This document shows, in pieces, positions 1-8,589 of a DNA stretch of 37,476 nucleotides. Source of the stretch: Candidatus Aminicenantes bacterium RBG_19FT_COMBO_65_30 (GTDB lineage Bacteria; Acidobacteriota; Aminicenantia; Aminicenantales; Saccharicenantaceae); NCBI GenBank assembly GCA_001775755.1, contig MEYF01000092.1, forward strand, positions 1-37,476, in the 5' to 3' direction. The notes under the pieces were generated by a model. It searched no databases and had not been told where the DNA came from. It saw only the letters and a program-made list of their open reading frames with translations. A program made the position numbers and the translations under genes. The number at the start of each line of letters is the position of its first letter. The first letter of the stretch is position 1.

Positions 1-810
1 GGCCAGGCTGGCGTGCCCCAGGAGCTCTTGGATGACGCGCAGGTCCGCGCCCCGGCCGAGGAGGTGGGAGGCGAAGGAATGCCGGAGCGAGTGGGGGCTG
101 ATCTTGCGGGCGACGGCCGTCCGGCGGATGCACTTATGGACCATCCTCTGGACGGACCTGGTCGTCAGCCTCTCGCCGCGGTAGTTCAGAAAAAACGCGG
201 CTTCGCCGGCCGCGCCCTCCATCAGCCGCGGCCGCGCCCGGGAATAGTCTTCGAGGGCCTCGCGGGCCTTGCCGCCGAACGGGACGATCCTCTCCTTCTT
301 GCCCTTGCCCCGGACACGGACGAGGCGTTCTCCGAAATGGAGGTCCCCCGTCTCGATGCCGACGAGCTCAGACACCCGGATGCCCGACGCGTAGAAGAGC
401 TCCAGGATGGCCTTGTCGCGGAGGTCCAGCGGCCTCCCCGACCGCGGCAGGTCGAGCAGCTCCGCCGTCTCGTCCTCCGAAAGGAAGGAGGGGACGCGCT
501 TCTCCGGCCTGGGCGTCGCCAGGATCCTAGCCGGATTCTCGGCGATCCATTTCTTCCGGACGCAGAAGTCGTAGAAGGAGCGCAGGGCGGCGAGCTTCCG
601 GCCGATGGTCGTTTTTTTCCGCTTTTTCTCATGGAGCTCGGCCAGGAAGCCGCGCAGGACGACGTTGCCGGCCTTGTCCCAGCGGACCTCCCGTTCTTTC
701 AGGTAGGCCGCGACCTGCCGGAGGTCGCGCTCATAACCGGCCAGGGTGTGGGGCGAGACGTTTTTCTCGTGCCGGAGGAAAGAGAGGAACTCAGCGATTT
801 CCTTGTTCAT
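1..810 (-). CDS. xerC: Tyrosine recombinase XerC/XerD-like, truncated at the window edge (C-terminal end missing)
   Basis: Manual reverse-strand translation starting MNKEIAEFLSFLRHEKNVSPHTLAGYERDLRQVAAYLKER... and containing ...LFYASGIRVSELVGIETGDL...ISPHSLRHSFASHLLGRGADLRVIQELLGHASLA; typical Xer N-terminal SAM-like domain plus R..HxLRH..GH catalytic motifs. Missing from the supplied ORF track because it runs off the edge. Start ATG at 810-808 overlaps the topA stop. Order dprA-topA-xerC is a familiar neighbourhood. xerC versus xerD not resolved. Confidence 0.9.
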   Translation of the reverse strand, partial: MNKEIAEFLSFLRHEKNVSPHTLAGYERDLRQVAAYLKEREVRWDKAGNVVLRGFLAELHEKKRKKTTIGRKLAALRSFYDFCVRKKWIAENPARILATPRPEKRVPSFLSEDETAELLDLPRSGRPLDLRDKAILELFYASGIRVSELVGIETGDLHFGERLVRVRGKGKKERIVPFGGKAREALEDYSRARPRLMEGAAGEAAFFLNYRGERLTTRSVQRMVHKCIRRTAVARKISPHSLRHSFASHLLGRGADLRVIQELLGHASLA

Positions 811-3079
811 CGGTCCCGCCGGGCTCCTCGGCGGCCGCGGATTTCTCGGGCGTCCCGGCCCTCTCCCAGATCTTCTCCCGGGGCGCCGCTTCCTTGAACG
901 CGCACTTCTCGTTCTTGCAGTAGATGTACGGTTCGCCGCGGAGGAGGTTCTTCTTGAACAGGATCCTCGCCCCGCACTGCGGACAGCGCCGGTCGATGGG
1001 CTCGTCCCAGGAGGCGAAGGTGCACTTCGGGTAGCCGTTGCAGCCAAAGAAGAACTTTCCCCGCCGGGTCTTCCGGCGCAGGATCTGGCCGCCGCAGCCG
1101 AGCGGGCAGGCGATCCCCGTCTCGACGCTGTCCTTCTTGATGTATTTGCACTTGGGGTAATCCGAGCAGGCGACGAAGGGGCCAAACCGGCCGAACTTCT
1201 GGGTGAGCTGGGCGCCGCATTGGGGGCATTTCTCGTCCAGGGGCTTGGATTCCTTCTTGTCCAAACTCTCGCGGAACTTGCATCCGGGATAGCCCGAGCA
1301 GGCCTTGAACCGGCCGAAGCGGCCGTCCTTGATGACCAGCGGAGCCCCGCACTTCGGGCATTTCTCGTCGATGGGGATGCCCGTCTTCTTGACCCCTTCG
1401 GTCTCCTGGCCCTGCTTGAGATAGGTCTCGAGGAGCGCGTAGTATTCCTTGAGGCTGTCGACGCCCTTCTGGGTCCCCTCGGAGATCTGGTCGAGCTCCT
1501 CCTCCATATGGGCGGTGAATTTGTACTCCATGAGCTTGGCGAAGTACTTGACGAGGAAATCCGTGACGTACATCCCCAGCTCGGAGGGGATGAACTTCCC
1601 CTGGTCCTTGACGACGTACGTGCGGCTCTGGATCGTGGCGATGATCGGCGCATAGGTGCTCGGCCGGCCGATGCCGCGCGATTCGAGCTCCTTGACCAGC
1701 GTGCCTTCCGTGTAGCGGGGCGGCGGCTCGGTGAACTTCTGCGTCGACTCCATCTCCAGCAACTTGAGCGTCTCGCCGGCCGCGGCCTTGGGCAGAGTCT
1801 CCTTGCCGCCGTTCCCGTTCGGCCACAGGGCCAGGAAGCCGTCGAACTTGACGACTTCGCCCTTGACCTGGAAGAGATAGCGGTCGGCCCGGACGGCGAA
1901 GGCCGTCTCCTCGATGACGGCCGCGGCCATCTGCGAGGCGAGGAAGCGGTTCCAGACGAGCTTGTAGAGGTCGTATTCCTCCTTCTTGAGGAAGGGCTTG
2001 ACCTTTTCCGGAGGCAGGTCGAGACGGGCGGGCCGGACGGCCTCGTGAGCGTCCTGGGTTTTTTTCTTGCTCTTGTACTGGTTCGGCTTGGCCGGGACGT
2101 ATGCGGCCGAGAATTTCTGTTCAATGTACGCCCGGGCCGCGGCCTGGGCCGCGTCGGAGACGCGCATCGAATCCGTGCGCATGTAGGTGATGAGCCCGGT
2201 CTGGCCGATCTCGCCGATGGCCATGCCTTCGTAGAGCTTCTGGGCCACGAACATCGTCTTCTTCACCGGGAAGCGGAGGAGCCGGAAGCCGTCCTGCTGA
2301 AGGGTGCTCGTGATGTAGGGCGGGGCGGGGTGCTTGTGCTTGGCCCTGACCTCGACCTTTTCCAGGACGAACGTCGCGCGCTTGCAGGCCTCGACGATCA
2401 CCCCGGCCTCCTCGGCGTTCCCGACCTTGGCCTTTTTCCCGTCGATCTTGATCAGCGCGGCCTTGAAGGCCGGCGGATCCTGGGCCTCGAGCCGGGCCGC
2501 GATCGACCAATACTCCTCGGCGACGAAGGCCTTGATCTCCTTCTCCCTGTCGCAGATCAGCCGCAAGGCCACGGATTGGACCCGGCCGGCGGACAGGCCC
2601 CGGGCGATCTTCTTCCACAGGAGAGGGCTGATGAGGTAGCCGACGAGCCGGTCGAGGACGCGCCGCGTCTGTTGGGCCTCGAGCAGGTTGAGGTCGATCT
2701 GGCCGAGGTTGCGGAAGGCCGCCTGGACGCCCTCTTCCGTGATCTCGTGGAAGGTGGCCCGGAAGATGCGCGGATTGTCCTCCGCGAAGAGCTGGCTGAG
2801 GTGCCAGGAAATGGCCTCCCCTTCGCGGTCGGGATCGGCCGCCAGGATGACCCTGTCGCTCTCCCGGGCCGCTTTCTTGAGCTCGGCGACGATCTTCTTC
2901 TTTTCGGGAATGACCTGGTACGTCGGCTGGAAATCGGCCTGGACGTCGACCCCGAGCTTCTTCTCGGGCAGGTCGCGGACGTGGCCCATCGAGGCCTTGA
3001 CGACGTAGTCCTCGCCGAGATAGTGGTTGACGGTCTTGGCCTTGGCCGGCGATTCGACGATGACGAGTGATTTCGCCAC
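791..3079 (-). CDS. topA: DNA topoisomerase I with four C-terminal zinc-ribbon-like modules
   Basis: MAKSLVIVESPAKAKTVNHYLG (TOPRIM start), ADPDREGEAISWHL, LSAGRVQSVALRLICDRE, GLITYMRTDS, four Cys-rich repeats at the C-terminus. Confidence 0.98.
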   Translation of the reverse strand: MAKSLVIVESPAKAKTVNHYLGEDYVVKASMGHVRDLPEKKLGVDVQADFQPTYQVIPEKKKIVAELKKAARESDRVILAADPDREGEAISWHLSQLFAEDNPRIFRATFHEITEEGVQAAFRNLGQIDLNLLEAQQTRRVLDRLVGYLISPLLWKKIARGLSAGRVQSVALRLICDREKEIKAFVAEEYWSIAARLEAQDPPAFKAALIKIDGKKAKVGNAEEAGVIVEACKRATFVLEKVEVRAKHKHPAPPYITSTLQQDGFRLLRFPVKKTMFVAQKLYEGMAIGEIGQTGLITYMRTDSMRVSDAAQAAARAYIEQKFSAAYVPAKPNQYKSKKKTQDAHEAVRPARLDLPPEKVKPFLKKEEYDLYKLVWNRFLASQMAAAVIEETAFAVRADRYLFQVKGEVVKFDGFLALWPNGNGGKETLPKAAAGETLKLLEMESTQKFTEPPPRYTEGTLVKELESRGIGRPSTYAPIIATIQSRTYVVKDQGKFIPSELGMYVTDFLVKYFAKLMEYKFTAHMEEELDQISEGTQKGVDSLKEYYALLETYLKQGQETEGVKKTGIPIDEKCPKCGAPLVIKDGRFGRFKACSGYPGCKFRESLDKKESKPLDEKCPQCGAQLTQKFGRFGPFVACSDYPKCKYIKKDSVETGIACPLGCGGQILRRKTRRGKFFFGCNGYPKCTFASWDEPIDRRCPQCGARILFKKNLLRGEPYIYCKNEKCAFKEAAPREKIWERAGTPEKSAAAEEPGGTDEQGNR

Positions 3080-4183
3080 TTACATTCTCCTCTGAAACTG
3101 CTTCCCGGGATGCTGGACGACGGCCCCCTTCAGCTCGAGGCCGAGCAGGAGCGCCAGCAGGACGGAAACGGGCAGGCCCGTCTTTTCGGCCAGCTCGTCG
3201 ATGGCGAGCGCCGCGTCGAGGGGCAGTTCGCTCACGAGCCGGCGCTCTTCCCGGCTCAGAGAAGCCTGCATATTCTCCTCTTTCTCGTCCCGCCGCGCAA
3301 GGAGATTCTCCCGCCACGGCGACGGCAGGGCCTCGGCCACGTCCTCCCAGGAGGCGACGAGTTTGGCCCCGTCCCGGATGAGGCCGTTCGGGCCGAAGCT
3401 CAGCTCCGAGGTCACGTTGCCCGGGACGGCCATGACCTCCCGGTCCTGAGACAGGGCCAGCTTGGCCGAGATGAGCGACCCGCTGCGCCAAGTGGCCTCG
3501 ACGACGACCAGGCCGAGGGAGAGGCCGCTGATGATCCGGTTCCGGACGGGGAAATTCTCCGCGAGCGGCGGCGTTCCCAGGGGGAACTCCGTCACTACGG
3601 CGCCCCGCCCGGCGATTTCGCGGGCGAGAGCGCGGTTCTCCCGCGGATACATAACGTCCAAACCCGAACCGAGCACGGCCACCGTCCTTCCCTTTCTGAG
3701 AGCCCCCCGATGGGCACAGGCGTCGATGCCGATCGCCAGTCCGCTGGCGATGACGCAGCCGCGGCCGGCGAGGTCGTCGGCCAGCTTCTCGGCCACGGCC
3801 CGCCCGTAAGGGGTGGGCCTTCTCGCCCCGACGACGGCCACCGCGGGGTTTCGAAGAGTCTCCGCGTCGCCCTCGCAATAGAGGACGAAGGGAGGATCGA
3901 AGATCTCTCTCAGGTAGCCCGGATATCCGGGGTCCTCAAGGGTCAAGAGAGTATACGCCTTCCGGCTGATTTTTTCCAATTCCCGGCTGGCCCCGGCGAC
4001 CGCCTGGCCCGCGACGATGGCCTCGACCGTCGCTCTTTCCAGGCGGAGATCCTCGAAATCCGCCCGCTGCCCCCGGAATACGTCCGTGACCGACGAGAAG
4101 CGTTCGAGCACCCGGCGGGCGGCGGCGCTCGGCCCCCGGAAGAGGAGGTGAAGGGCCAGCCAGCAGAGGTTGCGGTCGTCCAT
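3080..4183 (-). CDS. dprA: DNA processing protein DprA/Smf
   Basis: AVVGARRPTPYGRAVAEKLADDLAGRGCVIASGLAIGIDACAHRGAL, NRIISGLSLGLVVVEATWRSGSLISAKLALSQDREVMAVPGNV; C-terminal winged-helix-like tail. Start taken at MDDRNLCWLALHL (ORF extends to 4261). Confidence 0.95.
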   Translation of the reverse strand: MDDRNLCWLALHLLFRGPSAAARRVLERFSSVTDVFRGQRADFEDLRLERATVEAIVAGQAVAGASRELEKISRKAYTLLTLEDPGYPGYLREIFDPPFVLYCEGDAETLRNPAVAVVGARRPTPYGRAVAEKLADDLAGRGCVIASGLAIGIDACAHRGALRKGRTVAVLGSGLDVMYPRENRALAREIAGRGAVVTEFPLGTPPLAENFPVRNRIISGLSLGLVVVEATWRSGSLISAKLALSQDREVMAVPGNVTSELSFGPNGLIRDGAKLVASWEDVAEALPSPWRENLLARRDEKEENMQASLSREERRLVSELPLDAALAIDELAEKTGLPVSVLLALLLGLELKGAVVQHPGKQFQRRM

Positions 4184-4250
4184 CGGAGGATGTCTCCTTG
4201 AGAGAAAGACGCCCGGGAGGGGCGGATTTTCCCAGGCGCCCCCCCGTTCG

Positions 4251-5561
4251 TCAACGCCCAAAAAGGAGGGACGACCCCGTGTAGAACGTGCCGGCCACCG
4301 CCCCGGTCATCAGGCAGGCCAGGGTCGCGGCGAGCAGGGCCCGGAAGCCGAGCCGGGACAGGTCGCGGAGGCGCGTCGGGGCCAGGGCGCCCGTGCCGCC
4401 GACGAAGATGGCCAGCGAAGCGACGTGGGCGAAGCCGCAGAGGGCGTAGGAGGCGATGATGGCCGAGCGCGGGTCGCGCAGGGCGCCGCTCGAGATCAGG
4501 GCGGAGAGATGGTTGAAGGACACGACCTCGGTCGTTACCGTCCTCTCGCCGATGACCTTGGCCACGGCCAGCGCGTCGGACGGCGGGATGCCCAGGACGA
4601 GGGTCAGCGGATAGAAGAGGTAGCCGAGAAGGGCCTCCAGAGACCAGCGGACATGCCAGCCGAAGAGCCCGTTGAGGAGGCCGCCGGCCCAGCCGAGGCC
4701 GAGGTTGAGGAGGGCCAGGAGGCCGAGGAAAGCGATGAGCAGGGTGATGATGCCGCCGAGGAGCTTGAGCCCGTCCTGCGCCCCCTTGATAATGGCCATC
4801 ATCAGGTTCTCGTCTCTCTCGTAATGCGGTTTGACGTCCACGCCCAGGGTCAGGGGCTTCTCCGTCTCGGGCATGATGAGCTTGGCCATGACGACGCAGG
4901 CCGGCGCCGAGATGAAGGAGGCGGAGACGAGGTGACCGGCGATCATCGGGATGTCCTTTTGGAGCAGGAGCACGTAGAGCCCGAGCGTCGTCGAGGCGAT
5001 GGTGCCCATGCCCGCGGTGATGATCGTCCCCAGCTCCGAGCGGGTCATGTCGGCGAGGTGGGGCTTGACGACGAGGGCCGACTCGACGCCGACGAAGATG
5101 TTGGACGAAACCGAGAGCGCCTCGGCCCCGCTGATCCGCATCGTCCGGGTGAAGACCCTGGCGAACAGCCGGACGAAGAAGGGCATGACCCGCACGTGAT
5201 AGAGGGCGCCGAGAAGGGCGGCGAAGAAGATGATCGTCGGCAAGGCCTGGAAGGCCAGGGAGTAGCCGAGCGAGGTCTCGCCGGCCTCATTCACCGTCCC
5301 CGGCGGCAGGGCCACCCGGCCGAAGACGAACTTCGTGCCGGCCGTGGCGCTGTCGAGGACGGCCACGACGGCCTTGTTGACCCAGAGGAAGACCGTCGTG
5401 CCGGCCGGAAGGACGAAGACGAACAGGCCGATGAGGAGCTGGAGTCCGATGCCCCAGAGGAGGGCCCGCGAATTGACGACTTTCCGGTTCGAGGAAAAAA
5501 GCCAGGCGACGCCGGCCAGGACGAAGATGCCCAGGAAGCTGACGAGGTTCCAAGCGGTCAT
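4251..5561 (-). CDS. NupC-family (concentrative) nucleoside transporter
   Basis: Polytopic membrane protein; FQALPTIIFFAALLGALYHV, GAEALSVSSNIFVGVESALVVKPHLADMTRSEL, FISAPACVVMAKLIMPETE are CNT-family motifs. Confidence 0.92.
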   Translation of the reverse strand: MTAWNLVSFLGIFVLAGVAWLFSSNRKVVNSRALLWGIGLQLLIGLFVFVLPAGTTVFLWVNKAVVAVLDSATAGTKFVFGRVALPPGTVNEAGETSLGYSLAFQALPTIIFFAALLGALYHVRVMPFFVRLFARVFTRTMRISGAEALSVSSNIFVGVESALVVKPHLADMTRSELGTIITAGMGTIASTTLGLYVLLLQKDIPMIAGHLVSASFISAPACVVMAKLIMPETEKPLTLGVDVKPHYERDENLMMAIIKGAQDGLKLLGGIITLLIAFLGLLALLNLGLGWAGGLLNGLFGWHVRWSLEALLGYLFYPLTLVLGIPPSDALAVAKVIGERTVTTEVVSFNHLSALISSGALRDPRSAIIASYALCGFAHVASLAIFVGGTGALAPTRLRDLSRLGFRALLAATLACLMTGAVAGTFYTGSSLLFGR

Positions 5562-5785
5562 GACTCGACCTTGAAGATCTTATGGGACGACGTCTCGCCC
5601 CGGACGAGCGTCAGGCGCGACGGCGGGACGGCCAGGTGCTCGGCCAGCCGCTCGACGACTTCGCGGTTGGCCCGGCCCTTCTCCGGCGCGGCCCTGACGC
5701 GGACCCGGAAAACGCCGGCGCCGAGCTCTTCGACGCCCGGCGTCTTCGAGCGCGGCTGGACCTTGACCGTGAGGATGCGGACCAT
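5558..5785 (-). CDS. DUF167 (YggU-like) small protein
   Basis: VKVQPRSKTPGVEELGAGVFRVRVRAAPEKGRANREVVERLAEHLAVPPSRLTLVRGETSSHKIFKV; 4-nt overlap with the preceding transporter ORF. Confidence 0.9.
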   Translation of the reverse strand: MVRILTVKVQPRSKTPGVEELGAGVFRVRVRAAPEKGRANREVVERLAEHLAVPPSRLTLVRGETSSHKIFKVES

Positions 5786-5823
5786 GCCTCTCCGGGCCCG
5801 GACGTTCGGGCGTCCGTCCCTTC

Positions 5824-6612
5824 CTAATCCCGGTCCTTGAGGACCGTCCGGTACTTGTCGAAGAGCTCCTGCAGCTCTTTCCGGGTGATGACGTAGCGGC
5901 TGACGTAGACGGACAGCGTCGAGCGGACGGGGTCGTTCGATTTGATGAGGACGTAGTCGCGCTGAACGCCCGTCCGGCCCTGGGGCGGGAAGCGGAGCTC
6001 GACCTCCCGCGATTCGCCCGTGGGCAGGAAGAACGGAGAGGCCAGGGGCTTGCCGGCGGAGAAGAACTTGACGTTCTCATGGGCCATCTCGACCTTGAGC
6101 TCGCGCTGGCCCGCGCTCTTGACGACGATCTTGGCGGACGGCGTCTCCCCCTCGAGACAGAGGCCCATGTCGACGTTGTACCTGTCGACGTCGATCCGGG
6201 CCGAGGGCGGAACCTCGATATCGGCGATCAGGCTGAGCTCCCGCCTCGGGTTTTCGCCGTCGTTGGAGACGAGATAGATGTAGCGCGTGAGCCGCCCCGA
6301 ATAGCCGCGGGTGTCGAAGGTCGTCTTGATCTTGCCGTCCTCGCCCGGGGCGATTCTCTTTTCGCTGACGAGGGCGGCCGTACAGCCGCAGGTCGTCTCG
6401 ACCTTGTCGACGACGAGCGGGGCCCCGCCCTCGTTCTTGAAGACGAACTCGTGATTGACGACGTCGCCCTGCTTGATCTTGCCGAAATCGTGGGACGTCG
6501 CCTTGAACACGGCCCGGGGCTTCTTCGCCTGGGCCAGGGCCCCGGAGGCGAAGAGGAGGGCCGCGACGGGGACGATGACGGCGCCGAATCGCCATGCGGC
6601 GTGTTTGTTCAT
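5824..6612 (-). CDS. DUF1573-containing exported protein
   Basis: Signal peptide MNKHAAWRFGAVIVPVAALLFASGALAQA; HDFGKIKQGDVVNHEFVFKNEGGAPLVVDKVETTCGCTAAL typical of DUF1573. Start chosen at 6612 (ORF extends to 6633). Confidence 0.88.
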   Translation of the reverse strand: MNKHAAWRFGAVIVPVAALLFASGALAQAKKPRAVFKATSHDFGKIKQGDVVNHEFVFKNEGGAPLVVDKVETTCGCTAALVSEKRIAPGEDGKIKTTFDTRGYSGRLTRYIYLVSNDGENPRRELSLIADIEVPPSARIDVDRYNVDMGLCLEGETPSAKIVVKSAGQRELKVEMAHENVKFFSAGKPLASPFFLPTGESREVELRFPPQGRTGVQRDYVLIKSNDPVRSTLSVYVSRYVITRKELQELFDKYRTVLKDRD

Positions 6613-6632
6613 CGGTGTCTCCTCACGCATCA

Positions 6633-6662
6633 AGAATACTCCAGCCCCCCCGTTTACATCAA
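6633..6662 (-). promoter_or_regulatory. Putative sigma70-type promoter for the DUF1573 gene (TTGATG-18-TATTCT)
   Basis: Reverse strand TTGATG (6662-6657), 18-nt spacer, TATTCT (6638-6633), about 20 nt before the start codon. Confidence 0.5.
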
Positions 6663-6743
6663 GCCCGGACTATTCATAAAAATGCCGGTCTTGGGTCTTT
6701 TTGTCTTACTGAGAAAACCGGCGTTTTTATGAATAGCCCAGGC
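6663..6743. repeat. Imperfect inverted repeat, 27-nt arms (24/27 matched) separated by 27 nt
   Basis: Left arm 6663-6689 GCCCGGACTATTCATAAAAATGCCGGT; right arm 6717-6743 reverse complement GCCTGGGCTATTCATAAAAACGCCGGT. Inner 20 nt differ at one position. Confidence 0.9.
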
Positions 6744-6747
6744 AAGG

Positions 6748-8577
6748 TCATTCGACGGTGACGCTCTTAGCCAGGTTGCGCGGCTGGTCGACGTCGAAGC
6801 CCTTGGCGGCGGCAGAATAGTAGGCGAAGAGTTGCAGCGGCAGGATGGTCAGGAACGGCGTGAAGAGCTGGTTCGTCTCGGGAATGGGGAAGACCTCCTC
6901 GGCCACGGCCCGGGCCTTGTCATCGCCTTCGAAAGCCACGGCCAGGATCCGGCCGCTCCGCGCCTGGACTTCGGAAATGTTGGCCAGCATCTTTTCGTAG
7001 ACGCGGTCGCGCGGGACGATGGCCAGGGTCGTCATCCCCTCGTCGATGAGGGCGATGGGGCCGTGCTTCATCTCGCCGCCGGCGTAGCCCTCGGCGTGGG
7101 TGTAGGAGATCTCCTTGAGCTTCAGGGCCCCTTCGAGGGCGATCGGGAAGTTGATCCAGCGGCCGAGGAAGAGGTAGTGCTCGCAGCCGAGATAGCGGCG
7201 GGCGGCGCGCTCGATGTCGGCGGCCCGGCCGAGGACCAGGTCCATCTTGTGCGGCACGCGCTGGAACTCCTGGACGAGGGCCAAGCCGTCCTCCGCCCCG
7301 AGGGCCCCCCGGGCCTGGGCGAAGGCCAGGGCGAAGAGGGCCAGGGCGGCCATCTGGCCGACGAAAGTCTTGGTCGCGGCGACACCGATCTCCGGCCCGG
7401 CGTGGAGGTCGAGGACGCCGTCCGCGCCGCGGGCCATCGAGGAGTTGATGTTGTTGGTGACGGCCAGGACGGCCCGGGCCTTGTCCCTCGTGGCGCGCAG
7501 GGCGGCCAGTGTGTCGGCCGTCTCGCCCGACTGGGAGATGCCGAGGACGAGCGTGCCGCGGTCCATGACGAAATCCCGGGAGCGGAGCTCGGAGGCGTAT
7601 TCGACGTCGACGGGGATATGGGCCAGCGTCTCCAGGAGATATTTCCCGACGAGGCCGGCGTGGTAGGAGGTTCCGCAGGCGATGAGGACGACCCGCGTCG
7701 TTTCCCGGAAGACGTCCTGGCCGATGCCGATGTCGTCGAGGAAGACCCGTCCGGATTCGAGGGATACCCGGCTTTTCAGCGTGTCCCGGACGACGTCGGC
7801 CTGCTCGAAGATCTCCTTGGCCATGAAGTGCTCGAAGCCCCGCTTCTCGATCATGGCCGGTTCCCAGTTCAAGGTCTCCACCGCCTTCTCGACCGGGGCG
7901 CCGGCGAAGGTCGTGAAGCGGGCTCCCGAAGGCGTCAGGACGGCGATCTCGCCGTCGCTCATGTACGAGACGCGCCGGGTGTGGTGGAGGAGCGGCGTGA
8001 TGTCCGAGGAGATGAAGGTCTCGCCCGAGCCGAGACCGACGACGGCCGGGGGGCCGTTGCGGGCGACGACGATCTTGCCCGGGTCGCGCGACGAGATGCA
8101 GGCCACGGCGAAGGCCCCTTCGAGCTCGCCCACGGCCGCGCGGACCGCGTCCTCGAGGGAGCCGCGGAAGTGCTTTTCGACGAGGTGGACGATGACCTCG
8201 GTGTCGGTCTCGGTCCGGAAGACGTGGCCTTCGCCCCGGAGCCTCTCCTTGAGGGACCAGTAGTTCTCGACGATCCCGTTGTGGACGAGGGCGATCGTCC
8301 CGCTGCAGTCGGTGTGCGGATGGGCGTTGTCCTCGCTCGGCCGCCCGTGCGTCGCCCAACGCGTGTGCCCGATGCCGCAGTCGCCCGCGAGCGGATGCAG
8401 GCGGATCTCCTCGTCGAGGTCCCGGATCTTGCCTTTGACCCGCCGGCGGCCGATCCCGTCCCCGTCGAGGACGGCGATCCCGGCCGAGTCGTAGCCCCTG
8501 TATTCGAGCCGCCGCAGACCTTCGAGCAGGCTGGGGACGGTGTCCCGGACGCCGGCGCAGCCGATGATACCGCACAT
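6748..8577 (-). CDS. glmS: Glutamine--fructose-6-phosphate aminotransferase (isomerizing)
   Basis: MCGIIGCAG N-terminal Ntn glutaminase, two SIS domains (ISQSGETADTLAALR...), C-terminal NLAKSVTVE. Confidence 0.98.
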   Translation of the reverse strand: MCGIIGCAGVRDTVPSLLEGLRRLEYRGYDSAGIAVLDGDGIGRRRVKGKIRDLDEEIRLHPLAGDCGIGHTRWATHGRPSEDNAHPHTDCSGTIALVHNGIVENYWSLKERLRGEGHVFRTETDTEVIVHLVEKHFRGSLEDAVRAAVGELEGAFAVACISSRDPGKIVVARNGPPAVVGLGSGETFISSDITPLLHHTRRVSYMSDGEIAVLTPSGARFTTFAGAPVEKAVETLNWEPAMIEKRGFEHFMAKEIFEQADVVRDTLKSRVSLESGRVFLDDIGIGQDVFRETTRVVLIACGTSYHAGLVGKYLLETLAHIPVDVEYASELRSRDFVMDRGTLVLGISQSGETADTLAALRATRDKARAVLAVTNNINSSMARGADGVLDLHAGPEIGVAATKTFVGQMAALALFALAFAQARGALGAEDGLALVQEFQRVPHKMDLVLGRAADIERAARRYLGCEHYLFLGRWINFPIALEGALKLKEISYTHAEGYAGGEMKHGPIALIDEGMTTLAIVPRDRVYEKMLANISEVQARSGRILAVAFEGDDKARAVAEEVFPIPETNQLFTPFLTILPLQLFAYYSAAAKGFDVDQPRNLAKSVTVE

Positions 8578-8589
8578 GGTCTTTCTCCT

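Noticed and set aside
222-632. 136-aa minus-strand ORF listed in the track at the left edge
   Set aside because: Ser/Arg/Pro-rich out-of-frame translation; the true gene on this strand is the xer recombinase in another frame.
746-3070. 774-aa plus-strand ORF antisense to topA
   Set aside because: Shadow of topA; no domain motifs.
8578-8589. Possible glmS ribozyme upstream of glmS
   Set aside because: Only 12 nt separate glmS from the upstream HD-GYP stop; no room, and no such motif seen.
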